Source: Massilia horti (GTDB lineage: Bacteria > Pseudomonadota > Gammaproteobacteria > Burkholderiales > Burkholderiaceae_D). Taken from it: a DNA stretch of 43,461 nucleotides. A program made the position numbers and the translations under genes. The DNA lies in NCBI RefSeq assembly GCF_004614195.1, contig NZ_SPUM01000092.1, positions 1 to 43,461 on the forward strand, given 5' to 3'. Of the stretch, positions 35,326 through 43,461 are shown piece by piece. The stretch's first letter is position 1; each line of letters begins with the position of its first letter. The notes beneath the pieces were generated by a model, which saw nothing but the letters and a program-made list of their open reading frames with translations, did no database searches and was not told where the DNA came from.

Positions 35326-35364
35326 GACTATTTGAGTATAGTCGAATTAAGATTTGCCTGGCAA
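35326..35364 (-). promoter_or_regulatory. arsR-2 promoter and operator, mirror copy
   Basis: Minus strand TTGCCA (35364-35359), 18 nt, TATACT (35340-35335), with the GACTAT-N6-ATAGTC palindrome at 35326-35343. Confidence 0.6.
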
Positions 35365-35399
35365 GGTTCATACGACGATTCCAAAGATATCGAAATTTA

Positions 35400-35449
35400 T
35401 TGACAGGATGATGAACAACGTTTTATTCTTCATTCGTCGAATCACGAAT
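35400..35449 (+). promoter_or_regulatory. Flavoprotein-operon promoter and operator, mirror copy
   Basis: TTGACA (35400-35405), 18 nt, TATTCT (35424-35429), then the ATTCGTC/CACGAAT-type operator at 35432-35449. The second operator copy is at 35525-35542. Confidence 0.62.
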
Positions 35450-35524
35450 GAAGTGAAAACAAGGTTTGCCGGTTCGCGGCGATGGCAGGCCGGCTCATCC
35501 CAAGCGATAGCACTTTTCATTTTC

Positions 35525-35542
35525 ATTCGTCATTCGACGAAT
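35525..35542. promoter_or_regulatory. Second ArsR-type operator, mirror copy
   Basis: ATTCGTC-N4-GACGAAT, the reverse complement of 7920-7937, in the leader of the flavoprotein gene. Confidence 0.58.
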
Positions 35543-35607
35543 ATAGAAAATGCGGCGATGACGCATGCCGAGCCTTTCCGACGAATGCATTGATCAGGAG
35601 AACGAAC

Positions 35608-37035
35608 ATGACGACGAATAATAATCAACCACTGCCAGTCGCTGTGCTGGGTGCTGGCCCGGTCGGACTCGCGGCTGCTGCCCACCTGCTGGAACGCGGG
35701 CTGACGCCGCTGGTGCTGGAGGCGGGACCTACCGTTGCTGCCAACCTTGCTACCTACCGCCACGTGCGTCTCTTCTCGCCGTGGCAGTACAACGTGGACA
35801 AGGCGGCGCGACGGCTGTTGGCCCGCAATGGCTGGCAATCGCCGGACGACGAGGGCCTGCCGACTGCCGGCGAGCTGCTCGACCAGTACCTCGTGCCGCT
35901 GGCCCGGACGCCGGAAATTGCGTCAGACCTCAAGCTCGGCCACCGCGTGACCGCGATCACCCGCATCGGCTTTGACAAGGTCAAAACGAAGGGCCGGGAA
36001 GGTGCGCCCTTCCTGATCCGTGCCGAAACTGAGGAAGGTGTCCGCCAGTACCTGGCCAGTGCCGTCATCGACGCGACCGGCACGTGGTCGCACCCGAATC
36101 CGCTGGGAGCGAACGGCATACCGGCACTTGGAGAGGACGCGCTGGCAGCCCGGATCGACTACGGGATGCCGGATGTGCTGGGTAATGCACGTTCGCGCTT
36201 TGCCGGCCGCCGGGTGCTGGTGGTCGGCGCGGGCCACTCCGCGGCAGGCACGCTGCTCGCACTGGCCCAGCTGGCCGAAGAGAACCCGGCGACCCGTATC
36301 GTCTGGGCCACCCGCGGCAGCCAGCTGCACCGGGTGTTCGGCGGTGGCGACGCCGATGGCCTGCGTGCTCGCGGTCAGCTGGGCATGCGCCTGCAGGCGC
36401 TGCGCAATTCGGGTGGCCTGGAGTTGCACCAGAACTTCCGGATCCAGGAGCTGGAGGAAGTGGATGGCAAGGTGCGCGTGCTCGGCGAGGCCGAAGGTTG
36501 CAAGGCGCCGGTGATCGACGGGATCGACCTGGTCGTCTGCGCGACCGGCGCGCGGCCGGACCTGGCCATCACCCGTGAGCTGCGCGTGCGGCACGACCCG
36601 TGGCTCGAGAGCACGGATGCGCTCGCGCCGCTGATCGATCCGAACGAACATAGCTGCGGGACGGTGCGGCCGCACGGGCACCGCGAACTGGCGCACCCGG
36701 AGGCCGGCTACTACGCAGTCGGCGCCAAGAGCTACGGGCGCGCGCCGAACTTCCTGATGGCGACCGGCTACGAGCAGGTCCGCTCGGTGGTCGCGGCGTT
36801 GGCCGGGGACACGGCTGCAGCCGATGACGTGCAGCTCGACTTGCCGGAGACGGGTGTATGCAACACGCGCTTCGCCTACGAACAGCATGCCGCAGAAGTA
36901 CCGGGCGGTTCGTGCTGCGCAGCGCCGCCGGAGGCGGACGGGTGCTGTGTGAAGCCCGAGCGGTCGGCCACCGCAAGCGGCTGCGCCACCAGCTGCAGCA
37001 AACCCGCTCCTGCAGCCACCGCCTGCTGCGCTTGA
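35608..37035 (+). CDS. ArsO-like flavoprotein with Cys-rich tail, mirror copy
   Basis: Identical copy of the 475-residue protein at 6427-7854, including the eight-cysteine C-terminal tail. ATG 35608 with AGGAGA upstream. Confidence 0.82.
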   Translation: MTTNNNQPLPVAVLGAGPVGLAAAAHLLERGLTPLVLEAGPTVAANLATYRHVRLFSPWQYNVDKAARRLLARNGWQSPDDEGLPTAGELLDQYLVPLARTPEIASDLKLGHRVTAITRIGFDKVKTKGREGAPFLIRAETEEGVRQYLASAVIDATGTWSHPNPLGANGIPALGEDALAARIDYGMPDVLGNARSRFAGRRVLVVGAGHSAAGTLLALAQLAEENPATRIVWATRGSQLHRVFGGGDADGLRARGQLGMRLQALRNSGGLELHQNFRIQELEEVDGKVRVLGEAEGCKAPVIDGIDLVVCATGARPDLAITRELRVRHDPWLESTDALAPLIDPNEHSCGTVRPHGHRELAHPEAGYYAVGAKSYGRAPNFLMATGYEQVRSVVAALAGDTAAADDVQLDLPETGVCNTRFAYEQHAAEVPGGSCCAAPPEADGCCVKPERSATASGCATSCSKPAPAATACCA

Positions 37036-37087
37036 AGCTATGTTTGGTGTCGCCGGCAGCGCCGGCGACCTCACCTTGGAGTAGATC

Positions 37088-38302
37088 GTGCGCCAATCCT
37101 GGAAGACCATCGGCATCCTCGCCGTCACCCAAATTGCCTCTTGGGGCTCGCTGTACTACGCTTTCTCGATCGTCGCGCCCGATATCCAGCGCGACCTGGG
37201 GCTCGGCCCGGAACTCGCATTTGGTGCATTTTGCTGGAGCCTGCTCGTGGCAGGCATTGTCGCCACCCCAGTCGGGGTCGCGCTTGACCGCTACGGCGGC
37301 CGTTATGTGATGGCGACCGGTTCACTGCTCTGCGCGCTGGGCCTCGCCTGGCTCGCCCGCGCCGGCGGCACTGTCTCCTATTACGGAGCGTGGACGCTGA
37401 TCGGCTTGGCGATGGCGCTCACGCTGTACGAGGCGGCGTTCGCCACAATCAACCGCAAGATGGCGACCGGGGCTCGGCAGGCCATCTCCACCCTGACGCT
37501 GTTTGGCGGCTTAGCCAGCACGTTATTCTGGCCGCTGACCGCGAAGTTGGACGCGTCGCTCGGATGGCGCACGACCTACCTGTGCTTCGCGGTCCTGCAG
37601 CTTGCCGTATGCATGCCGCTGCACCTGCTGCTCGGACCCGACCCGGCACGCGAGGACAGCGTGCCTGCCAGTGGTGCGGACAGGAGTCATACGCTCGCCG
37701 AGGCCCTGAGGCATCCGGGATTCTGGAAGCTGGCCTTCGCCTTTTCCGCCAACACCTTCATCTTCTCCGCGATGTCGGTGCATCTGATCCCGCTGCTAAC
37801 ACAACTCGGCCTCTCGGCTGGTACGGCGGTGCTGATGGCCACGCTGATCGGCCCGATGCAGGTGGCTGGACGGCTGGGCGAGATGTCCCTGGCGCGCAAT
37901 GCAATGCCGCAGACCGTCGGCAAGTTCACCTTTGCCATGCTGCCGGGAGCGTTGCTGCTGCTCGCCCTGTTCGGTGGCCACGCATGGACGGTCGCCGCTT
38001 TCTGCATCCTTTACGGGCTGAGCAACGGGATCCTGACGATCGTGCGCGGGACAATTCCGCAAGTGCTGTTCGGCCGGGCGAACTACGGTGCGATCGCGGG
38101 CGCGATGGCCGGGCCGTCGCTGGTGTGCAAGGCGGCCGGTCCGCTCGCTGCGGCGGCAATCCTGGGCCACGGCGGCAGACCCGTCGTGCTGCTGGTGGTG
38201 CTGTTGGCGATGTCGGTGGCTTCACTCGCGTTTTACCTCGGCGCGATAGCCCCTGCAGGGCCGCGCGCGGCTGCGAAAGCCTTTGACAAGAGCGCAGCCT
38301 GA
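37088..38302 (+). CDS. MFS transporter of the arsenic cluster, mirror copy
   Basis: Identical copy of the 404-residue carrier at 5160-6374. GTG start at 37088. Confidence 0.8.
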   Translation: MRQSWKTIGILAVTQIASWGSLYYAFSIVAPDIQRDLGLGPELAFGAFCWSLLVAGIVATPVGVALDRYGGRYVMATGSLLCALGLAWLARAGGTVSYYGAWTLIGLAMALTLYEAAFATINRKMATGARQAISTLTLFGGLASTLFWPLTAKLDASLGWRTTYLCFAVLQLAVCMPLHLLLGPDPAREDSVPASGADRSHTLAEALRHPGFWKLAFAFSANTFIFSAMSVHLIPLLTQLGLSAGTAVLMATLIGPMQVAGRLGEMSLARNAMPQTVGKFTFAMLPGALLLLALFGGHAWTVAAFCILYGLSNGILTIVRGTIPQVLFGRANYGAIAGAMAGPSLVCKAAGPLAAAAILGHGGRPVVLLVVLLAMSVASLAFYLGAIAPAGPRAAAKAFDKSAA

Positions 38303-38330
38303 CATTTATTCTGCCTTCGCCAAATTACGA

Positions 38331-38657
38331 ATGAGCACTATGTCGAACTCCTGCTGCGCCCCCAAGACTTCCACGACGCGTACCTCGGACATCGATACCG
38401 ATGACCTTGCGCGCATGTGCAAGGCGCTCGCGCATCCCGCGCGCGTGCAGCTGCTGAGGCACCTGATCGACCATGGCGACTGCTACTTTGGAAAACTGAC
38501 CGATGTGCTGCCGTTGGCCCCGTCGACGATTTCGCAGCATGTATCGATCCTCAAGGAGGCAGGCCTGATCGAAGGCTCGTCCGACGAGCAACGCGTCTGC
38601 TACTGCGTCAACAAGGAACGGTTGCAGCAGCTGAAGGCAGCAATGGCGGAACTGTGA
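38331..38657 (+). CDS. arsR: ArsR-1 repressor, mirror copy
   Basis: Identical copy of the 108-residue ArsR at 4805-5131, with vicinal C8/C9 and C51. Degenerate operator at 38315-38332 over the start. Confidence 0.88.
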   Translation: MSTMSNSCCAPKTSTTRTSDIDTDDLARMCKALAHPARVQLLRHLIDHGDCYFGKLTDVLPLAPSTISQHVSILKEAGLIEGSSDEQRVCYCVNKERLQQLKAAMAEL

Positions 38658-38834
38658 CTTTCCGATGGCCGCCCTCGCGATCCGTCAAAGGGACTTCTTG
38701 CTTACAGCGCTTTTCACAGATATTTCATCGCTCCGAGAATTATGGGCCGCGATGCGAGATTCGGGCCAAGCCGGCTTTTTCCGTTCACAGGACGCCAAGC
38801 TGCGCGGCAGCAAGTCGCTATCGTGGGCCAGCGG

Positions 38835-40571
38835 CTAGCGGCTATCGAAGAACACGATCTTGTCGGCAACCCATTCCGCCTGCCAGCCGCGTTCGCCGAC
38901 CAGGGCCAGGAACTCGTTCGCCCGGCTGGCCTTGACCGCCACCGCAACCGGCTGTTTTTCGCGCAAGCGCAGGAATTCGCCGGGCGACAGGCAGGTGGCC
39001 GCAGGCGCGGCGCGGCAGCCGAATTGCAGGTCGCGGCTGGCGCTGTCGATGACGGGCACGGTGCGGCCCAGGTAAAACGGCAAGGTCGAGAACACGTCCT
39101 CGAAGTCGCGGTAGATGAACACCGCGCGTTCCGGCTGCGGGTGCTCGAGAATGATGCGCGCGACGTAGATGCTGCTGTCGCGCCCGGCCCGCGCGTCGAC
39201 CGCGCGCAGAACCAGCGCCAGCACCGGCGCGCCCAGCACGGCCACGCCCAGCAGCGCCAGCTCGCGCGCGTGCAGCGACTGCAAGGAACGAAACAATCGC
39301 GCGCCGACAGTCGCGAACGCCGCGTATGCCAGCGACAGCATCGCCACCTCCACCAGGCCCAGCTCGTGCTGCCCGGCGCGGCTTGCCGCCACCAGCATCA
39401 CCACCGCGAATGCGGCCGACATGCCCCAGCACAGCGCGAGCCCGCGGTCGCTGCCCGCCAGCCGCCCCGTGGCCTCGACGGCCAGCCACAGCGCCAGCGC
39501 CGGGACGCTGACCAGCATGTAATAGTCGGCCTTCGCCTGCGACAGCGAAAAGAACACCAGCGGAAACAGCACGGCCGCCTGGCAAAACCTGACGATGGTC
39601 CGGTTGGCGGGATCCGGCGCGCCGATGGGTCGCACGAGCAGCAGCAGGAACGGGGTCCACGGCAGCAACATGAACAGCAGGCGCGGCAGGTAGAACCAGA
39701 TCGGGCCGTGGTGGTAGTCATCCGGCAAGCGCTGGCCGAGGAAGCGCAACAGGTGTTCGTTGACAAAATAAAACCGGCTGAAGCCGTCCTGCTGCCAGGC
39801 CGCGGCCACATGCCACCAGGCCGCCACCAGGAGCAGGAGCGCCAGCCCGGTGCGATCGAACAGGTAGCGCCAGCCGGACCGGTCATGCATGAACAGCAGG
39901 AACACGCCGGCACTGCCCCATGCCAGCATGAGCGCGACCCCTCCCTTTTCCAGCACGGCCAGCGCCAGCAGGAAAAAATACGCCAGGTGCGCCTTGCGGC
40001 TGCGCGCCAGGTAGCCGTGCAGGAAGCAGAGCAGCGCACCGCCGAGCAGCGCCGTGAGCAAGGGATCGAACAGGACCACGTGCGCCACCAGCGCGACCGG
40101 GAACGCGCTGGCCACGGCCACGCTTGCGCAACAGCCGGCGCGGGCATTGCCGTGCCGCCGGCAGAACACGAACAGGCCGCCGCACAGCGCCAGCATCGAC
40201 ACCGCCGAGACCAGCCGCGCGGCAAACGGCGTCGGCCCGAACACCGACATCGACAGCGCGATCAGCCAGTACAGCAGCGGCGGCTTTTCGATGTACGGCA
40301 CGCCGTTCAGGTGCGGGATGATGTATTGCCCCGTGGCCAGCATCTCGCGCGCGATTTCCGCATACAGGCCTTCGTTATTGTCGCGCAGCGGAAAAGCGTT
40401 GAGCCCGTATAGAAGGAAGAAGGCCGGCACCAGCAACGCCACCAGCGCGTACAGGGTGCCGGACCCGACCAGCTCCATGCCAAGACCAGGGGCGACGGCG
40501 AGCGTGCCATCGCTGCGCGTACGCCAGCGTTGCGAGGCCGAAACTGCTCTCGAAAAAAGCTTGCGCAACAT
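38835..40571 (-). CDS. ArnT-like membrane glycosyltransferase, mirror copy
   Basis: Identical copy of the 578-residue GT-C enzyme at 2891-4627. Confidence 0.83.
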   Translation of the reverse strand: MLRKLFSRAVSASQRWRTRSDGTLAVAPGLGMELVGSGTLYALVALLVPAFFLLYGLNAFPLRDNNEGLYAEIAREMLATGQYIIPHLNGVPYIEKPPLLYWLIALSMSVFGPTPFAARLVSAVSMLALCGGLFVFCRRHGNARAGCCASVAVASAFPVALVAHVVLFDPLLTALLGGALLCFLHGYLARSRKAHLAYFFLLALAVLEKGGVALMLAWGSAGVFLLFMHDRSGWRYLFDRTGLALLLLVAAWWHVAAAWQQDGFSRFYFVNEHLLRFLGQRLPDDYHHGPIWFYLPRLLFMLLPWTPFLLLLVRPIGAPDPANRTIVRFCQAAVLFPLVFFSLSQAKADYYMLVSVPALALWLAVEATGRLAGSDRGLALCWGMSAAFAVVMLVAASRAGQHELGLVEVAMLSLAYAAFATVGARLFRSLQSLHARELALLGVAVLGAPVLALVLRAVDARAGRDSSIYVARIILEHPQPERAVFIYRDFEDVFSTLPFYLGRTVPVIDSASRDLQFGCRAAPAATCLSPGEFLRLREKQPVAVAVKASRANEFLALVGERGWQAEWVADKIVFFDSR

Positions 40572-40833
40572 GCCATTGTCCTTGCAGATATTTCATACCC
40601 AGGTCGCGGCGGCCGGCAGGGAATGGCCGCGAGAGAGCTCATCATGGCCGCGCCACGGTACTGTAGAGCGAGGTACATCAAAGCCTTTGATGGCAGGCGC
40701 AGGCGTGTGCTGATCCGACCGCCACCCCGCCGCTTTTCCGCACAGTAAAGGTGGTAAGGAAACGTGTCATGGGCTGCAGAACACGCCTGCCCCCGGTATC
40801 ATGGAACACAGTGATTTGCGTAAGGGTTGCATC

Positions 40834-41373
40834 ATGAATAAACGCCGCTCCTTCCTCAAAAGTTCCGTCGTCCTCGCCTCCGCCCTCGGCCTCCCGGCCC
40901 TCTCGAAAGCCGCGCAGAGCAGCGTCCCCGCCGAGCGCTCGCTGCGCCTGTACAACACCCATACGGGCGAAAGCCTGAGCAGCGTGTTCTGGGCCGAAGG
41001 GCAATTCATCCCGGAGGCATTGCAGGACATCAACAAACTGTTGCGCGACCACCGCAACAACCAGGTGACGCGGATGGATCCGCAGTTGCTGGTCCTGCTC
41101 GACCGCGTCAGTGCGCAATTCGGCGACCAGCACGTGCTGCACGTGATTTCCGGCTATCGCTCTCCTGAAACCAACGAGATGCTGCACGAACACACCGGCG
41201 GCGTGGCCAAGCACAGCCTGCACATGGAAGGCAAGGCGATCGACGTCCGCCTTCCCGGCACCGCTCTTGCCAACCTGCATAAGGCGGCCATGGCGGCGCG
41301 CGGCGGCGGCGTCGGCTACTATCCGGACTCGCGGTTCGTGCACCTGGATACCGGGCGGGTACGTTACTGGTGA
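40834..41373 (+). CDS. Tat-exported DUF882/YcbK-like protein, mirror copy
   Basis: Identical copy of the 179-residue protein at 2089-2628 (twin-arginine signal, H130/D137/H170). Confidence 0.83.
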   Translation: MNKRRSFLKSSVVLASALGLPALSKAAQSSVPAERSLRLYNTHTGESLSSVFWAEGQFIPEALQDINKLLRDHRNNQVTRMDPQLLVLLDRVSAQFGDQHVLHVISGYRSPETNEMLHEHTGGVAKHSLHMEGKAIDVRLPGTALANLHKAAMAARGGGVGYYPDSRFVHLDTGRVRYW

Positions 41374-41478
41374 TGCCAGGCGGCGCCCAGCGTCGCAGCC
41401 GCGCCACATCTTTACATTCAAGCAAGCTGATAAGTAGTACAGTTGCAGCTCTTAACTGCCATCAGGAAAGAGTTGCAC

Positions 41479-42774
41479 ATGAATCGAAAGCTTGGACTCG
41501 CGCTCGCGCTGGCAATCTCATGCGGCGCCAACGCCACGGCGGGCGCACTGTCGCCGGTCGAACAACGGATCGTCGCCGAAATCAAGGCCCACTCCCCGCA
41601 GGCCATCGCGCTGCTTGAACAGAGCGCAAAGATCAACAGCGGGACCATGAACCACGAGGGCGTGCGCGCGGTCGGTGCGCTGTTCCGCCAGCAGTTCGAC
41701 CAGCTCGGCTTCAAGACCGAGTGGATCGACATGCCGCCCGAGATGCAGCGCGCCGGCCACCTGGTCGCCACGCGCGAAGGCAAGCAGGGCAAGCGCCTGC
41801 TGCTGCTGGGCCACCTGGACACGGTGTTCGAGCGCGATGCCAAGTCGCCGCTCTGGGAGCGCCAGGGCGAGCGCGCGCGCGGCCAGGGCGTATCCGACAT
41901 GAAGGGCGGCGACGTGGCCGTGATCGAGGCGCTGCGCGCACTCAAGCAGGTCGGCGCGCTCGAGAACACCACGATTTCTGTGATGTTCACCGGCGACGAG
42001 GAAGAAGCCGGCAACCCGAAAAGCATCTCGCGCCGCGACATGGTCGAACTGGCCAAACGCAGCGACATTGCGCTCGGCTTCGAAGGCGCGGTCACCAGGG
42101 ACGGCCAGGCCATGGGCACGGTGGGCCGGCGCGCCACCGCCTCGTTCGAACTTGACGTCAAGGGCCACCAGGCCCACTCGGCTGGCGTATTCGGCAGTGC
42201 CGGCTATGGCGCGGTGTATGAGGCGGCGCGCATCCTCGACACGTTCCGGCGCGAGGTGGTCGAACCGGGGCTGACCTACAACCCGGGCGTGATCCTGGGC
42301 GGCACCGAGGTCGCGTACGACGATGCCAACTCCAGGGGCAGCGCGTTCGGCAAGACCAACGTGATCGCCAATACCGCCACCGTGAAAGGCGACCTGCGCT
42401 ACCTCGACTACGCGCAGCGCGACCGGACCCAGGCCCGGATGCGCGAGATCGTGGCCCAAAGCCTGCCGGGCGCGAGCGCGGCCATCACCTTCCATGACTC
42501 GTATCCGCCGATGGCGGTCACTCCCGGCAACCTGAAAGTGCTGGAACAGTACTCACAGGCCAGCCAGGACGCGGGCTTGGGCGTGGTCGGCTCGCTGCCG
42601 GCCGAGGCGCGCGGCGCGGGCGACATCCAGTTCGTGGCGCCTTACGTCGACAGCCTCGATGGGCTGGGCGCCAGCGGCAGCGGCGCGCATTCGCCGAACG
42701 AGGAAGTGGAGCTGGCGTCGATCGAGCGGGCCGCGATCCGCACGGCGATCCTGATCTACCGGCTGACGCGGTAA
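41479..42774 (+). CDS. Secreted M20 metallopeptidase, mirror copy
   Basis: Identical copy of the 431-residue peptidase at 688-1983 with all metal-binding residues. Confidence 0.86.
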   Translation: MNRKLGLALALAISCGANATAGALSPVEQRIVAEIKAHSPQAIALLEQSAKINSGTMNHEGVRAVGALFRQQFDQLGFKTEWIDMPPEMQRAGHLVATREGKQGKRLLLLGHLDTVFERDAKSPLWERQGERARGQGVSDMKGGDVAVIEALRALKQVGALENTTISVMFTGDEEEAGNPKSISRRDMVELAKRSDIALGFEGAVTRDGQAMGTVGRRATASFELDVKGHQAHSAGVFGSAGYGAVYEAARILDTFRREVVEPGLTYNPGVILGGTEVAYDDANSRGSAFGKTNVIANTATVKGDLRYLDYAQRDRTQARMREIVAQSLPGASAAITFHDSYPPMAVTPGNLKVLEQYSQASQDAGLGVVGSLPAEARGAGDIQFVAPYVDSLDGLGASGSGAHSPNEEVELASIERAAIRTAILIYRLTR

Positions 42775-42857
42775 CAGCCGGCACATCTGCTGCGCCTCGC
42801 TTGACGGGAGCGCAGCGATGTGGACATTCGAATACCCAAGGAGGGTACAATCGCGGC

Positions 42858-43301
42858 ATGGCACGCTTACAACTCAACTTCCCCGAAGACCAGTTCTACT
42901 ATTCAACACCGCTGACCGTGCGCGTCACCGACATCAATGCCGCCAACCACCTCGGCAACGATTCGATGATCTCGATGATTTCCGAGGCACGCGCGCGATT
43001 CCTGTTCGAATTCGGCGTCGCAGAGACCGAGCGCGACGGAACCGGCATTATCGTCACCGACCTGGCCACCACCTACCGTGCCGAAGCGCATGCCCGCGAC
43101 CAGCTGCTGTTCGAGGTCGGCGTAATGGACTTCAACAAATACGGCGGCGACATCATCTTTCGCGTTACCCGCCCGCGCGACAAAAAATTGATCGCGATGG
43201 CCAAGTCCGGCTTCGTCTTCTACAACTACAAGACCAGCCAGGTCGTGGCCATGCCGGAAGAATTCCGCTCCAAGTTCGACCGGGTGAACTGGGTCGACTG
43301 A
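42858..43301 (+). CDS. Hotdog thioesterase, mirror copy
   Basis: Identical copy of the 147-residue protein at 161-604. ATG 42858, AAGGAGG at 42838-42844. Confidence 0.83.
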   Translation: MARLQLNFPEDQFYYSTPLTVRVTDINAANHLGNDSMISMISEARARFLFEFGVAETERDGTGIIVTDLATTYRAEAHARDQLLFEVGVMDFNKYGGDIIFRVTRPRDKKLIAMAKSGFVFYNYKTSQVVAMPEEFRSKFDRVNWVD

Positions 43302-43410
43302 TAGTATCCCGTGCCGGCGCTGGACACGCCTGAGGCCAGCCGCCTATGGCCAGACCGGTACGCGTGGTTTCGTAGCTGAATCACCAGCGCCCGAAAAAAA
43401 AACGCACGTC

Positions 43411-43451
43411 GTTCCCGCGAAGGCGGGAACAGCGCCACTGGCGCTGTTCCC
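43411..43451. repeat. REP-like double hairpin at the right end
   Basis: Reverse complement of 11-51. Both ends of the window therefore stop in the same extragenic repeat. Confidence 0.75.
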
Positions 43452-43461
43452 CCCATAGGCA

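Larger units (their letters stand above)
21839..43461. repeat. Right arm of the same inverted repeat
   Basis: Reverse complement of 1-21623. It ends at the last base of the window, exactly where the left arm begins. Every gene of the left arm is present again on the opposite strand with the same protein sequence. Whether this copy exists in the organism is undecided. Confidence 0.98.

Noticed and set aside
1..43461. tRNA, rRNA, integrase, transposase or phage genes marking an island
   Set aside because: None found in either arm on reading both strands.

Overview
The dominant fact about this window is that it is one near-perfect inverted repeat. Every position x pairs with its complement at 43462-x. 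A left arm (1-21623) and a right arm (21839-43461) flank a 215-bp non-symmetric centre (21624-21838). I see one arm mismatch, 21588 (g) against 21874 (a, where c would pair). All ORFs outside the centre recur with identical translations on the opposite strand in several frames, so the arms are effectively identical. The window therefore holds 20 distinct genes, each present twice. It begins and ends exactly where the symmetry does, inside a REP-like hairpin repeat, and the apex also sits in a dispersed repeat. The simplest reading is a contig or molecule folded back at repeats (assembly-graph traversal, or snap-back template switching). A real inverted duplication cannot be excluded from sequence alone.

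The DNA is GC-rich with dense genes and many open shadow frames. Gene content (LMW-type ArsC with AqpS, group III truncated haemoglobin, old yellow enzyme, many flavoenzymes) and the intergenic repeats suggest a betaproteobacterium of the Massilia/Telluria/Duganella kind (Oxalobacteraceae). This is inference, not a database match.

Layout of one arm (left-arm coordinates): hotdog thioesterase (161-604), secreted M20 peptidase (688-1983), Tat-exported DUF882/YcbK-like protein (2089-2628), ArnT-like membrane glycosyltransferase (2891-4627). Then a divergent arsenic island (4805-9798): leftward flavoprotein with a cysteine-rich tail, MFS transporter and ArsR-1; rightward ArsR-2, arsenate reductase and AqpS-type aquaglyceroporin. 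Two different palindromic operators and two promoters lie in the shared 302-bp region. Next come a luciferase-like oxidoreductase (9821-10807), a lipoprotein serine hydrolase (10960-12258), a secreted Gly-Thr-Ser repeat protein (12541-13134), a bidirectional terminator, and a leftward run of FAD oxidase, alpha/beta hydrolase, YjdM zinc-ribbon protein and truncated haemoglobin (13218-16565). A dispersed repeat follows, then divergent old yellow enzyme and aldo/keto reductase (16797-19094), and a PAS-PAS-GGDEF-EAL protein (19143-21395) running up to the apex.

The best-supported functional unit is the arsenic island. Arsenate is reduced by ArsC, and arsenite can leave through AqpS and possibly the MFS carrier. 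The flavoprotein may bind or oxidise trivalent arsenicals, and two ArsR sensors with different cysteine sites appear to control the two transcripts. No ArsB or Acr3 pump is present. I found no rRNA, tRNA, CRISPR array, integrase or transposase.
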